Part shown: positions 33,422 to 43,882 of the stretch, one piece after another
How positions within the stretch are numbered: position 1 is the stretch's first letter
Layout of the letters: every line of letters starts with the position of its first letter
Origin: Cudoniella acicularis
Lineage: Eukaryota; Ascomycota; Leotiomycetes; Helotiales; Helotiaceae
Length of the DNA stretch: 64,000 bases
Direction of reading: 5' to 3'
NCBI GenBank assembly: GCA_013054445.1
Contig: JAAMPI010000037.1
Span: 1 to 64,000 of the forward strand
The notes under the pieces: model-generated
Databases searched by the model: none
The model's input: the letters and a program-made list of their open reading frames with translations, nothing else
Told to the model about the DNA's origin: nothing
Made by a program: the position numbers and the translations under genes

Positions 33422-34624
33422 ATGAAGTCCACAACTTCAAGCACGCCCCGCTTCTTCACAAACTCGCAAACCATCGACTTTACGCCTAGGACATATAAAG
33501 AGAATAAAAGGAAGGGAGGAACAGAGCCTAAAAATCGCTCACAAAGCTTTGTTTTGTATTCTACTTACAAGTGGCATGTTAAAGTCACTTTCCAAGGCAC
33601 ACTTCAATCGACTCAGACCGCTACCTTCGCCTCGATAACAAAACGACAAGAAGACCTGAAGAACCTCTGCCTTTGCATCGATCTCGACCAGATACAGCTC
33701 CTCGATGACACGGTTACAGAACTTATCGTCATGCGCCAGGACGATGCTACTACCGTGCAAGGTCAGAGACTACACCTCAAGTCGGCACTAGATCCGGGAA
33801 GCGAATATACGCCTATTGCCGGTCATTTATGGCTCAGTATACGTGAAGACCCATTGCGAGTGCGGTTTCCGATATACAATGGTAGTAGCAGTGGCACTGC
33901 TACAAGGGATTGGTTAGAAATCAGCAAGAAACGAGAACTTTGGACAGGCGTGTACGAAGTTCTTGTCGAAGAGAAATCGTACGTCTACAAGGAAGTCGAC
34001 AAGCTGCCGAATTACGAGGTGAGGGATAGTGAAGTTTTAGAACAAGAGTTGCGAACCTTGGAACTATTACGCGGCACTGAAGGCATTGTGCAGCTCGTTG
34101 CCGCTGTCATCTCTGAAAATCCATATCGAACTGCAAAGATCATTAAAGACAACGCTCCGACTGTCCTACGAGGGATCCTTCTCGAGTATCATCCATACGG
34201 CACATTGCAGGATGTTTTGAGGCTGCAGAAACACAATACGGAGTGGCCATTGCATCGGTGGGCTGTTCAGATCGCTTGCGCACTTCAAAAGCTCCACCAG
34301 GCCGGGGTAACGCATATGGATTTAAAGCCTGAGAACATCGTCATTAGTGTAGACCTTAACGCCATCTTAATCGACATTAGCGGCTGTGAAGCATCTCATA
34401 GTTGGCTCTCGCCAGAGATACGAAATCTACCTGACCCACTGTCTCAAACTATAACCTCACGAAAGCAGAATGATGTTTGGGCACTCGGGAAGATAATATC
34501 AGAAATAGCTGATGCTTTATATAATTATGAGGAACAGCAGTTCCTAAGGAGTATTGCGCTGGAGGCTATGTCAGAAATTCCCACACGTATTTCTCTTCGA
34601 GATGTAATTTGCAAGCTTTCATAG
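33422..34624 (+). CDS. Protein kinase domain protein
   Basis: A single exon of 400 residues. Residues 1-180 are not kinase-like. The kinase part follows: YVYKEVDK (putative ATP-anchoring Lys), GILLEYHPYGTLQDVL (hinge), WAVQIACALQKLHQAGVTHM, then DLKPENIVI as the catalytic loop (HMDLKPEN, an HRD variant), and LIDISG in place of DFG. APE is represented by LSPEIRN, and the C-lobe has DVWALGKIISEI. The catalytic Asp and Lys are kept, so activity is possible. This variant (no glycine in DFG) recurs in expanded fungal kinase families as I recall. There are no membrane segments. Substrate unknown. Confidence 0.75.
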   Translation: MKSTTSSTPRFFTNSQTIDFTPRTYKENKRKGGTEPKNRSQSFVLYSTYKWHVKVTFQGTLQSTQTATFASITKRQEDLKNLCLCIDLDQIQLLDDTVTELIVMRQDDATTVQGQRLHLKSALDPGSEYTPIAGHLWLSIREDPLRVRFPIYNGSSSGTATRDWLEISKKRELWTGVYEVLVEEKSYVYKEVDKLPNYEVRDSEVLEQELRTLELLRGTEGIVQLVAAVISENPYRTAKIIKDNAPTVLRGILLEYHPYGTLQDVLRLQKHNTEWPLHRWAVQIACALQKLHQAGVTHMDLKPENIVISVDLNAILIDISGCEASHSWLSPEIRNLPDPLSQTITSRKQNDVWALGKIISEIADALYNYEEQQFLRSIALEAMSEIPTRISLRDVICKLS

Positions 34625-34648
34625 CCCAACCTCAAAATAGATTCTCTA

Positions 34649-34942
34649 TCAGAACTCATTCCAGTTAACATCATCAGGATCAAAACCGCCATTTGTGATA
34701 TCATCTGCGTACTCTTTAGTAAAAATACTCCGTCTTGATAATAAATATAACTTACTTGGACCCTCGCGACGCCCTCCGGGTTCCTCATCGCATCCCTCTT
34801 CATAGCAGAAACCGCCTGTAGTACTCGCATCTTCGGAACTGCTTTCGCACACTTTTTTGGCCTTCTTGGCCTCTTCGCAGGGATTCCAAAGAGTCTTGGT
34901 GTAGTGTCCACGCTTTTTGACACGTAATTTGAAGTTGCACAT
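34649..34942 (-). CDS. Small Cys-containing protein
   Basis: The reading starts MCNFKLRVKKRGHYTKTLWN followed by PCEEAKKAKKVC and an acidic tail ending DDVNWNEF. A 42-nt stretch (GTAAGT..TAAAG, 34,705-34,746 on this strand) has perfect intron ends and is a multiple of three, so both a spliced (about 83 residues) and unspliced (97 residues) protein are in frame. Cys at positions 2, 22, 32, 46 and 50 and the M-C start resemble the gene at 30,770. Its start is about 320 bases from the kinase stop, on the opposite strand. Function unknown. Confidence 0.5.
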   Translation of the reverse strand: MCNFKLRVKKRGHYTKTLWNPCEEAKKAKKVCESSSEDASTTGGFCYEEGCDEEPGGRREGPSKLYLLSRRSIFTKEYADDITNGGFDPDDVNWNEF

Positions 34943-35664
34943 TCTGTCAGGTTTAAAATGAGCGCAGGGAGGACGTGAGAGGCGATAATCAGGCTATCCT
35001 GATCACTTTATCTGCTTTCTGGTACTAGCAGTGAAAAAGGGCGCGCTATTCGATAGGGCGCTGCAGACACATAGCCAAAATCGCTTGATTTCCATGGAGG
35101 CAAAAAATAAATCCGCGGGGTGGGTCTGCACAGAAATCCACTGCTGCAGAAAGTCATTTGTTTGGAATTGTCTCAATAGTTTTGGTCGTGTGGCAATCAA
35201 TCTAGTGCCATCTAGATGGCTGACAGCACTGGATGGTTTCGCAGTGGGTTGAGCGGATCGAGAGAGAGACAGCGGAGAGAGGAAGGGGCGGGGTAGGCCT
35301 CGGAGACCTGCTTGTCGAAGGGAGGCCAGCAGATGGTCAACGACCATTTCAATCAACTGCCTCGCATTCGGTGCACGTTGCGCAACTCTGAGCAGGCGAC
35401 GTTGGTTGACGCTATAAAGAAACAAATGGCATTTCTCAATTCAATTTGAATAGCATTACTTTTAGGGAAATCGTCGATATCCGGCTACGTCTCGCAGTGC
35501 AGTCGCAGAATGTAGTCTACACTCTCAAATGTCCGTCTCGCCAACTCCCGATCGAACCCTCCTATTCGGGTAGTGCGAAGTCTTTTAAAAATCCGATTGT
35601 CCACGTGGCTTTGTTAATTTGGGGCTGCTAAGGACATTCGGGAGAGGGAAACGTAGGTGTGCAT
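34943..35664. other. Spacer with no supported gene
   Basis: One longer open stretch on the minus strand (35,003-35,425) lacks motifs and a credible promoter and is not called. Confidence 0.4.
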
Positions 35665-35750
35665 TGTTGACCGTTACTGTTGACCGTTTGCTGTTGACCG
35701 TTTGCTGTTGACAGTTTGCTGTTGACCATTTGCTATAAACTGTTTACAGT
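35665..35750. repeat. Short tandem repeat, GTTGACCRTTTGCT unit
   Basis: The 14-base unit GTTGACCGTTTGCT and variants repeats about five times (35,665-35,735) and then decays into ATAAACTGTTTAC, with C-to-T type changes in the later copies. Confidence 0.85.
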
Positions 35751-36537
35751 AGATTTTAGCATAAAAGATCACTATTAACTAAAGCTCACAAAATATTTTT
35801 TATAAAGTAAATATCTAATAGTTAAGTGTCGTATTACTCTACGTATTAAATACATTATGCCTCGGATGCAAGCTGCCTAGTGGGAACCGTACTGGGAAAA
35901 GGTTTTACCTATGGTAATGATACGACGTACGTTCGATGAAATCGCAACACACCTCCGAGAAAAAGAAAGCCTTAATGTAACGTAAGGTCTTTTATTTCTC
36001 ATTTCCACCTGTTCTACTAAGACATATATTGATTTAATATCGAGTATAGTGCACGTCAAGTATAGATAGCGGTAGACCGCTGGCGTAAAGATGGCAAGAT
36101 CATAGAATCTACGGAATCAGCAGAGTAAGCAAGTTATCTATTCTATGAGGGCTAATTATTAAATATTGAATAGGGACTTCCAAGACTGTGAAGAGGGTCC
36201 AGGCGGAGAATAATTGTTAGGATACGTACGTATAGTCACTTGATCGTGGGAATCATGGAAGGGTTGCCTTAACGGCAATTGTAGTCAGCACTTTCACGAA
36301 TCTTTTGTATAGTAAACCATAGTGTAAATTTAACTGGAATTTACTCTCCTATCTTGTAGCGAAACCCTGTTCGGCATTATAATCGCCGGTGTGTTTTCTC
36401 GTTCTTCTATATCATGTATACTGAATGACTGACTAATCGTGTAGTTCATTGGAACCGCGGGGTCAACCAGCTTACGATATCCAGAAATTCCAACAAAATT
36501 ATCTTATACTCAACAGACACATCCAATATTCTTAACT
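35751..36537. other. AT-rich, RIP-like segment
   Basis: AT-rich sequence full of TATTA/ATAAA words; no open frame with motifs. Confidence 0.5.
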
Positions 36538-36730
36538 ACAGCGTTCTCCTGCCATCTGTGCGGTTGATTGTTTGGAAGCAGTACCGCGCTTGTTCAGCAT
36601 CTCAACACTGCTACTCATACATTTGAGTGTGATGATTGCGATCGCTTTTTCCAAACCTAACCTGCTCTCGAGCAACATCTGGACTCTCCTGCACATACAT
36701 TCGAGTGCGATGACTGCGACCGGACTCTAA
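36538..36730 (+). pseudogene. C2H2 zinc-finger gene fragment
   Basis: Plus-strand reading shows FSCHLCG, then a stop, then ALVQHLNTATHTFECDDCDR, then FFQT, a TAA, PALEQHLDSPAHTFECDDCD. This is a run of C2H2-like units (C-x2-C..H-x(3-5)-H) with two stops (TGA and TAA). TAA here could derive from CAA by a C-to-T change. No start or promoter is seen, and the fragment lies directly inside the repeat-flanked AT-rich area. It is not the same type as the AZF1-like pseudogene. Confidence 0.65.
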
Positions 36731-36830
36731 CTATAGTCCTGCAAGACGACAACTCTCGCGACTCAATCTGATTTATATTTCCTCCTTCTTTCAAAGCTCC
36801 GAATAAAGCGAACTTCAATTAGAGCCAAGC

Positions 36831-36998
36831 TGTGAGGAGGCGTTGGTAGGCAAAGAAGTCACGTGTCAGAAGAAAAGGATTCGGTTACGGAACTAATCTC
36901 TAGCCTCGAGGGGTCCAGAGAAGCCCCCTTTTTATTAGCTATCTGCTACCGATAGGGGTCCGATGCCAAGGCCCAATGATGATAGGAATCAATGGCAT
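36831..36998 (+). repeat. Dispersed repeat, copy 2 (inverted relative to 38-207)
   Basis: This matches the reverse complement of 38-207 over about 168 bases. The differences in the compared parts are mostly transitions (for example GCCCCG versus GCCTCG, and CCACCGACGG versus CTACCGATAG), consistent with RIP of a repeated sequence. Similarity ends at AATGGCAT, where the flanks become unrelated. Confidence 0.75.
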
Positions 36999-37880
36999 CG
37001 ACATCATTCCGGACATCCGACGGCCACCCAATCCACGTGACGGGCGCCACCTAGCAGGTAAGCGAACCACATCACACCTTTTAGTTAAACAAGGGAATTT
37101 TCGGGCGAAAATGAGGCGTGATGAGTTGGTTGGTGGGCGTGCGGACAGGATCAGTTGGGTGGCACGTGCGCCCAGCCTAAGCGCCTGCTTACGTGCTAGG
37201 CTCTTCCGCTACTCACCTAGGTACGGTATCGCGGTATCGCGGTAATGTCTTTTTGGCCTCTCCTATCTTCAGGTATCTGTTTTCACTACGTAAAAGCAGT
37301 ACATCAGCCCTTAAGCAGTACCGAATATAAAACGAAATAAGCGGTTTCCCCTTAACAAAACGCAAAAACATCTTTGATGGTCTAACGCGTGCATCAATAT
37401 GTTAGGCGACAGTGTTTTGTTCACGCGAAGGCTTTTTTCCGGGGAGTCCGAGCACACTTCCCGGAAAGGCGAGTAAGCCTTTTCGGTGACTGATCAGAGC
37501 CAATCGAGACAAATGTCGAGGGCCGATGGTCTGAGTGGAAGCGGGGTAAAAGGTGCTCAAGCCGGCTGATTTAGGCGGTGAAGTTTCAGCTGTTGGCAGT
37601 GCGCCGCAAACTGCGCATGTGCTAAGATTGGTCAAGCAAACGAGATCATTTGCCGCTCTAACACAAAAGCCTCCGGCTTTTCCCTTGGCTTTAATCGGAA
37701 CACCCTTTATATATTAAAATAACTACTTTTTGCTTACAAATTCGCAAAACGCGAACACAAGTTTGTTACCAACCGGGTAAAATTTCTCCTGCGTTTATAG
37801 CGGTTTTCGGATCTTTCTAACAGGTTTACAGGTCTCCGGTTTATGACTCAATCGCACACAGGTACATACCCGGTGCAGAA
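36999..37880. other. Spacer upstream of the tRNA gene
   Basis: No convincing gene; open stretches carry no motif. A run of GGTATCGCGGTATCGCGGT at 37,223-37,241 is a small direct repeat. Confidence 0.4.
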
Positions 37881-37972
37881 GCTGATTTGGCCGAGTGGTC
37901 TAAGGCGATGGTTTTAAGTATACTTGAACACCATTATCGAAAGATGCGTGAGTTCGAACCTCACAGTCAGCA
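37881..37972 (+). tRNA. tRNA-Leu (anticodon UAA) with 10-nt intron
   Basis: The acceptor stem GCTGATT pairs with AGTCAGC. The D-arm is GGCCGAGTGGTCTAAGGCG and the anticodon stem is ATGGT/ACCAT. The T-arm is GTGAGTTCGAACCTCAC, with a variable arm TATCGAAAGATG (class II, as leucine tRNAs have). Between the anticodon stem halves are 17 bases. If the loop is TTTAAG..C, the anticodon is TAA and the intron TATACTTGAA sits one base 3' of the anticodon, the normal eukaryotic position. It reads UUA (Leu) codons. CCA is not encoded, as expected. Confidence 0.9.
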
Positions 37973-37979
37973 TATTATC

Positions 37980-37983
37980 TTTT
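37980..37983 (+). terminator. Pol III terminator (T-run) of the tRNA
   Basis: A run of four T begins eight bases after the mature 3' end, and more T-runs follow. Four or more T on the non-template strand stop RNA polymerase III. Confidence 0.6.
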
Positions 37984-38169
37984 GGTTTTTGTAGTTTTTT
38001 TGTGTTTTTTTTTGTTTAGTGGTGTTGATCCGCTTCTTGGTACGGGGCTCGCTTAAAAATAATTCTTATCATAAGCGGGGTTTCCGATAAGAGCTTCAAC
38101 TTCAAACCTCTCTCGGATTTCCTCCTCACACCATCTTCACCCCCTTCCAGATTTTTTGTTTGCTTTAGA

Positions 38170-39161
38170 ATGGCGCCATCCCGAACTTCACTAGACCCTC
38201 CTTCAGCAACGGAAGATGGGCTCTCGAAAGCACAGCTCGCAACTTTTGAAAACGATGGCTACCTCATCATTCCGGACGCTTTGGACAGTAGCACCGTCGC
38301 CTCCTTACTTTTAGAAACTCATTCGATGCTCGAAAATTTCTCTTTAGATGACCATCCTATGACCAAATTTACTACTGGCGAAGGAAAGGATGGAGAGCAC
38401 GTCAGTGACGATTATTTTTTGAGCTCTGGGGACAAGATACGTTTCTTTTTCGAAGAAGGTGCAGTTTATCTGTCTTGACCTCCTATAGATCATGTCTAAC
38501 TCTGCTAGATGCCTTCGATGCCTCTGGTAATCTTACAAAACCCAAATCCCGCGCAATAAACAAGATCGGCCACTATCTCCACGCGCTCTCTCCGCCATTT
38601 GCTTCTCTTCTATCTCCGTCCTCGACACATTCTCCAGGCACAATTGCCCGGTCTATCGGCTTCCGAGATCCTCGCTGTTTACAGAGTATGGTCATTTGCA
38701 AACAACCTGAAATCGGTGGTGCCGTACCTCCTCATCAAGATTCGACATTTCTGTACACAGATCCTCCGAGCGCTGTTGGCTTCTGGTACGCTTTGGAAGA
38801 TGCCACTATAGAGAATGGATGTTTGAGTTTCCTTCCTGGGAGCCACACAACTTCTGAAGTGGGGAAAAGATTTGTTAGGAAGAAGGATGGCAAAGGCACC
38901 GAATTTATCGATAATGAGGGGAAGAGATTTCCAGTGGGTCAACAATACGGCGCCACCAAGACCGAAGGAGAATACAAGTTGGGTGAAGTGAAGGCAGGCA
39001 CGCTTGTTCTGATCCATGGAAATCTGCTACATAAAAGCGAGAAAAATCTCAGCTCGAAGGGGAGGATAATTTACACTTTTCACGTTATTGAGGGTGACGG
39101 AGCGATTTATGATGAAAGAAACTGGCTGCAACCACCAAAGGAAGGATTTACGAAGTTATGA
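38170..39161 (+). CDS. Phytanoyl-CoA dioxygenase family protein
   Basis: Exons 38170..38458 and 38509..39161 (50-nt intron with GTGCAG donor) join to 313 residues. It is a 2-oxoglutarate/Fe(II) oxygenase of the PhyH fold. Seen: LATFENDGYLIIPDAL at the N-terminus, PPHQDSTFLY with the HxD iron-binding pair, LSFLPGSHTTSEVGKRFVRK in the middle, and LVLIHGNLLHKS supplying the distal His, followed by Arg in SSKGRIIYTFHVIEG (2-oxoglutarate). All three iron ligands are present, so an active enzyme is expected. These enzymes hydroxylate small substrates, often in secondary metabolism. It is the only clearly intact oxygenase in the window. Confidence 0.85.
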
Positions 39162-39575
39162 TGATGGAGCCAGAAGCATTCAATACCAGGACGAAACCCG
39201 GTTTTGAAATGTCCGGACACACATGTGTATCTTCATTCGTTAGGCGAACGCTGACTTTGGAATTAAATTCCTTCGCAAATTCCCCAGATATTGTCGCATT
39301 GGAATTTTGATTTTACTTGGCACAAGGTTTTCTTGCCCTCCAGGTTGGATTACATCGTGGCATCGCTTACCAGCATGCTTTGGTCTCGGACTGTTGGACG
39401 GGATTATGTTTGAATGCTTCCATACATATCAAGCTACAAACCAACCCACTTCCGCAAAGTCTCAGTATAAATCACAAATCAGTCATGTCAAAGTCTGAAC
39501 AGGTTTCAAAATAAATAATTATTGCCATCAACTTCATGGAAAGAAACCTATCTTTTCTGAAGCGAGCCCATTCAA
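39162..39575. other. Spacer
   Basis: No gene recognised; the plus-strand open stretch at about 39,307-39,514 has no motif. Confidence 0.4.
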
Positions 39576-39949
39576 TTAGGATCTAATGCAATGTCCACCT
39601 CTGGCGAGTATAAACTCCCCATCCTCCTCAGAGACCTTGAAGTGCCCACATTATCCTATCACAATCTCCTCGTTCAGTGCGCCAAGCCACTGAGCAGACT
39701 TTACCAACCACATAAAGCCTGAGTGTGTGACTGTGGCGCTCATGTATCCTGAAGGCAGAAACATGGCCTCCCCAGTGGCTTGTCGCCAAAAGGCTGGGCG
39801 ATCAGCTTGAGATCATCCTCTGCATAGAGATCGAATGAAACCAATTTCCAAACGCCTTCTAACCGAGCGCAAGTTTCCACAATGAAGGTCATCGCAGAGT
39901 GGATAGGAGAATAGTTCCGCAGGCGAATGTCAACGACGTCGTGGTACCC
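39576..39949 (-). pseudogene. Broken lipocalin-like (polyketide-tailoring type) gene
   Basis: On the minus strand the reading contains LEGVWKLVSFDLYAEDDLKL and IAQPFGDKPLGR. The frame then changes by one base to give MFLPSGYMSATVTHSGFMWL and EEIVIG, stop, CGHFKVSEEDGEFILA. This order (L-x-G-x-W-K-L-V-S-F..GxxPxG.. ..SGYMSA.. YCGxFxxxEEDG) is the lipocalin-like domain found as a small tailoring or carrier partner of fungal and bacterial polyketide pathways. A single base is missing near 39,765 and there is a stop in the second part, and no start is evident, so it is not functional as assembled. Confidence 0.75.
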
Positions 39950-41619
39950 TCAAGGGATGTAAGATAGGGAGAAATGAAGAATTAAAGTCCCTCAACTTAC
40001 AATTTCTCACGGAGGGAAAAGACTAGCTACTGGTGGTGCTGTCTAATGGGTAAGCCAAGTTAGCTTGTTACAGTTATGTGGTGAGAAACACATCTGCAGT
40101 AAGACGGCGGAGTCATATCCAGGCCACTCTCGAGTGCTCGAGGTCGCTTACAGTAACCGAGAATAGGGAGCTAAAGTAATGGGAGGGGGAAATGCGTTCA
40201 GTTCTATCAACGAATCTACTTTTTGAAGGAATATTAGTGATTGTTTGATATTGAGAACCTACTACTAGATAACAAAACAGAAGCAGCGATACCATTCTCA
40301 CACTTTCTTTTGCCCGTAAGTTCTGTTGCTTTCTGCATCAACGCGCGAGCTGCTAGCTGATTTCTCACAGAACGGGATGAGAACAATGGGAGTGCTGCAA
40401 TGGATCAAGGTGGAGGGGCAAGATGTCAGTGCGAGTCTTTGATTTTGTTGGCATGGTCTCATGCTATATAGTAGAGCTGTTTGCGAGCCTGAAGTCTTTT
40501 ACTAGCGTATTACAAATCAACAGGCTATGACCTCTCTAGCAACAAAAATCATTCCGAAGTGAACATAATTTCACAATTACGAAGTCGCCGAAGCGCTGCA
40601 GGCAGAAGGGAGAATGGCGCGCTATGACGCAACTTAATAACGATTTATTCAAAGGAGAAAATCAGCCGCTACTTATTTGCGGGGGCAAGCAAAAGCAACT
40701 TGCAGTGAACTTTCTCAAGCCAGCGAAAGTGCCTAAAAACACTTCAAACGACTAAAACGTCAACGAAGAATCTTTAAAATATAATGAAAGTATGTTAAGC
40801 AATAACTTCGAAATATTGCTCTCTAATCGTAAGCTTTTTATTTTGGTGCTGCTCTTCATTTGAGATTTCGAAGTGAAGTGGGGAATGCTGACGTTAAATG
40901 GTAGTAACGATCAATGCTTTCCACAAAAGTTCCCCAGAAAGAGACTATCTCCAGTCATCGAGGGCGGATATACGCGATAACGGAGGCGAGAGGTGTACAA
41001 ACATGCTGGTGAAGTTAGTGATGGCAAGAGTGAGAGTTCAAGTTGCTTGGACTCGCCATTCCGTAATCAATATCACTGGTTCGTTAACCGTTATTTTCTC
41101 ACCTTTGAGCTCACTCAAAACTTGCACTGAAAACCGGAGGTCAATATTACGGGTTCTCTTATCCGTCTTCCACGTCTACCGGCCGTGCGAGACTTATTTC
41201 CATTTTTTTACAGCCCTGTGGAAAGTTTTCGAGAAGTCCGCTATTCGGAGGCTCTGAACCTCACTTTCAGCTCTGGAAGTTTACCGGTTATCATAATCCC
41301 CCATTCACCCTGTCAATGACCACAATAATATTGTGCATCGTTCGCCAACGAGTTCTAGCTCCAGTCCACAAAGACAACAAGACATTGTCTGTCCTTCAAT
41401 ATTGATTAGCGGGGAAACACGGTTTATATCCCCGCCCTCCACAGAAGTTCTTTTTCTGCTTTCCTCGAAACTTAGAATTGTGGCACAAGGGGCATTTCGA
41501 TTTGCAAGATTCTGCACTCTGTGCTCTTTATCAGCCACTTTCAACAAGCACAAGGCATTCCGCATGCTCAGTTTCTCAACGGACTTCGCATCAACCTCAC
41601 CTTACCCATCTCGGACATC
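39950..41619. other. Spacer with no supported gene
   Basis: About 1.7 kb without a gene that I can support on either strand. The end of this region is pyrimidine-rich, as in a leader for the gene at 41,620. Confidence 0.45.
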
Positions 41620-42486
41620 ATGAGTATCCAGCATTTGGATAACCTTGTGGAGTCACAGCCATACAACATAGACAAGAATGGGAATCGCACCTGCGCCTTT
41701 GTCTTCATGTACGATCACTACTACCACAAGGACAGCATTACTGATATGTACCCAAATTCCACATTTGCGGGCTTGGGATGGTTGAACGGCTGGGATTGGC
41801 ATTTGGGTCGCTATGGTATTTTCTCTCATGATCCCGAACATAATTTTAAATTGATAATTCTCCCAGGAAATCCAAATATTAGGCCAGGCAATTGGGGTGA
41901 CAATTACGCAAGCCCAGGCATCTTCATTGACCCCCGAAATAATCCCAACCAAGAGCAGGAGGGTGTGTTCGGATACGTCTTTTCGATGCCGCCTGCCGAC
42001 GAAGAGAAGATGCGAAAGACTTATACCAAGAGTGGAGAATTCAGATCACGGGTGAAACAAGTTGTTAGTTTAGTCGCGGTGGACCAGACCGTAAATGTCG
42101 TCATGCAGCCTCGGATGGTCTCTCTTTACTGGAATCCCCGGCACACTTGCACCACTATTGATGGTATATTCACAAACCAACGCAGAGGAAAAGATCTTTG
42201 GGTAACTGGTCTCCAACAACTTAAGGATCTTGGCGCTCCTGCTTGGTACGAACGCAAGGTTTTTCTGAAGCTTACTGTGCATTCGGAAGCTCAAAAGCCT
42301 GGCAGGCCTGACATTGGCTGTATTGATCCCAGAATGTTGGTGGGTCTGAAACAAGAGAGAGATGAGCCGCCACCCGATAAAGAAAGCATGGGGGAGAATA
42401 GGTGGTTTAATGCTGCCACTGCTGAATGGGAGGAATTCACAGGTGATGGTAGTCGGAATGCTCTGTTTGGAGATGGAATGCTATGA
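41620..42486 (+). CDS. Gamma-glutamylcyclotransferase-like protein
   Basis: Single exon, 288 residues (MSIQHLDNLVESQPYN..). The segment CAFVFMYDHYYHKDSITDMY, PNSTFAGLGWLNGWDWHLGR then YGIFS corresponds to the GGCT/AIG2-like opening (usually YGSNL.. then a xGWRW/RGYxN core). VFGYVFSMPPADEEKMRKTY corresponds to the later VxGxxYxL..DExxLDxxE segment, with E-E around the catalytic Glu position. GGCT-type folds act on gamma-glutamyl groups. The first motif is modified (YDHYYHKDS rather than YGSNLS), so activity is uncertain. The chosen start is the Met after a pyrimidine leader; an upstream in-frame Met at 41,521 exists but reads through low-quality sequence. Confidence 0.6.
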   Translation: MSIQHLDNLVESQPYNIDKNGNRTCAFVFMYDHYYHKDSITDMYPNSTFAGLGWLNGWDWHLGRYGIFSHDPEHNFKLIILPGNPNIRPGNWGDNYASPGIFIDPRNNPNQEQEGVFGYVFSMPPADEEKMRKTYTKSGEFRSRVKQVVSLVAVDQTVNVVMQPRMVSLYWNPRHTCTTIDGIFTNQRRGKDLWVTGLQQLKDLGAPAWYERKVFLKLTVHSEAQKPGRPDIGCIDPRMLVGLKQERDEPPPDKESMGENRWFNAATAEWEEFTGDGSRNALFGDGML

Positions 42487-42633
42487 GTTGATTTAGAAGT
42501 TGACTTCAATTCAAACCCAGTAAAAAGTCCTCCACATTCTGAAATGTTGCGGTTTGTGGTGCAAGTTTTGAATTGTCAGATCCAAATTTTTCATGAGGCT
42601 AAGCAGTGGGAGAGATCCAGACATGAATTTTGC

Positions 42634-43668
42634 TCACCTCCTCACCTCCTCACTCGGAATATTCTGCAATTTCAACTTTCCCTGCACAATTGCAGCCTCA
42701 TAAGCAATTCTATACTGCTTCAAGCCTCTCGAAAACAACAACCTCCTGTCTCTCCACCCTGTCAGCTCCCTAATTTTTGCACTTCCCGTCCATTGGGAGT
42801 ACCCCATGATCATCCTCTCCCTTACCTCATCCGGCCGACTCCCTGTTCCCCATTTGCCATCCACGAATTTCACACCCCCTGAAATTGCATACTCTTTGAC
42901 GAACGCTTCTGCTATTTCCCGCAAAGTCTCGAATCGATAAGAGGAAATGCTAAAGCACTGCCCGCTGACTTTTTCCCTAGGAGCCAAAGCGAGAGATACG
43001 TATGCATCCCCGCAATCGTCAACATGACAAGCATGAAGCACCGTCTCAGGATTCTCTTTCACCTCAAATACACCTAGCTCTTTTGCTCTCTCGGCGGCAA
43101 CGAAGAATTCAGAATAGTAGCTTGAGTTGTACCCGAATACATTGGTAGGTCTCAACACAGCCGCATCAAATAGATCAACATGCTCGAAGATTTTCACGGC
43201 GTAATTGGCGCGGTCGACAGCAAAGGGTGAAGGGTTCAGTGGCGATTCTTCCGTGTGTGGTGCTAATTCAGGAGAGGAAGCGAGGTAGGGAGACATGCCG
43301 TAGTCTTTGCAGCCGGAAGTGAACAGGACCAGAGGTCTGACGCCAGATTTGTTGCTGGAAGTTGCGACGGTGCGAAGGAGTTTAACGACATTTTTATAAT
43401 GGGGAATGTAGTTCGTAATTTCTTCTGTAGTTGAGACGATGATATCAAATACCACACCTTCTTCCTCGAGTTTTGAAAGGAACGAGAGGTCCGTGAAAGT
43501 TCCGAGCACCGGGATGATCTCGTTTGTAGCGAGAGAATAAAGGGCTGCTTTGGAGCGGACGAGTCCGTATGTTGTGAAGCCAGAACTGGCGAATGAACGG
43601 GCGACGGCATTGCCTATGTACCCATTTGCTCCAGTCACAAGTACAGTATTGATTTTGGGGTCGGCCAT
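42634..43668 (-). CDS. NAD-dependent epimerase/dehydratase family protein
   Basis: Single exon, 344 residues. The N-terminal Rossmann loop reads VLVTGANGYIGNAVARSF (GxxGxxG). Mid-protein, SGCKDYG and DRANYAVKIFE supply a Ser and the Y-x3-K catalytic pair (extended SDR), with AVLRPTNVFGYNSSYY and HACHVDDCGDAYVSLALAPR typical of this family. No membrane or signal sequence is seen. Substrate unknown; such proteins reduce or epimerise sugars, flavonoid-type compounds or other metabolites. It converges with the GGCT-like gene, with about 150 bases between the two stops. Confidence 0.8.
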   Translation of the reverse strand: MADPKINTVLVTGANGYIGNAVARSFASSGFTTYGLVRSKAALYSLATNEIIPVLGTFTDLSFLSKLEEEGVVFDIIVSTTEEITNYIPHYKNVVKLLRTVATSSNKSGVRPLVLFTSGCKDYGMSPYLASSPELAPHTEESPLNPSPFAVDRANYAVKIFEHVDLFDAAVLRPTNVFGYNSSYYSEFFVAAERAKELGVFEVKENPETVLHACHVDDCGDAYVSLALAPREKVSGQCFSISSYRFETLREIAEAFVKEYAISGGVKFVDGKWGTGSRPDEVRERMIMGYSQWTGSAKIRELTGWRDRRLLFSRGLKQYRIAYEAAIVQGKLKLQNIPSEEVRR

Positions 43669-43882
43669 CTTGGTCTGATTGTGGAATTGAGGATAAGAAA
43701 AGAATTAGAATGTTGACATTTCGCGTGATATAGGGGTTCGACGGGGTTATGACGTTCTAGTGTCTATTCGCAACTTTGATTTCAAAGCAGGAACACTAAC
43801 ACGTGATAGGACCCACAGGATAAACTGAGAGGGTACAATGATGATCCTACGCCTCTGTTATCCCGAATTTGCTTACGAACCT

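Noticed and set aside
35003..35425. Minus-strand 140-residue open stretch
   Set aside because: No motif, no conserved-looking segment, poor start context.
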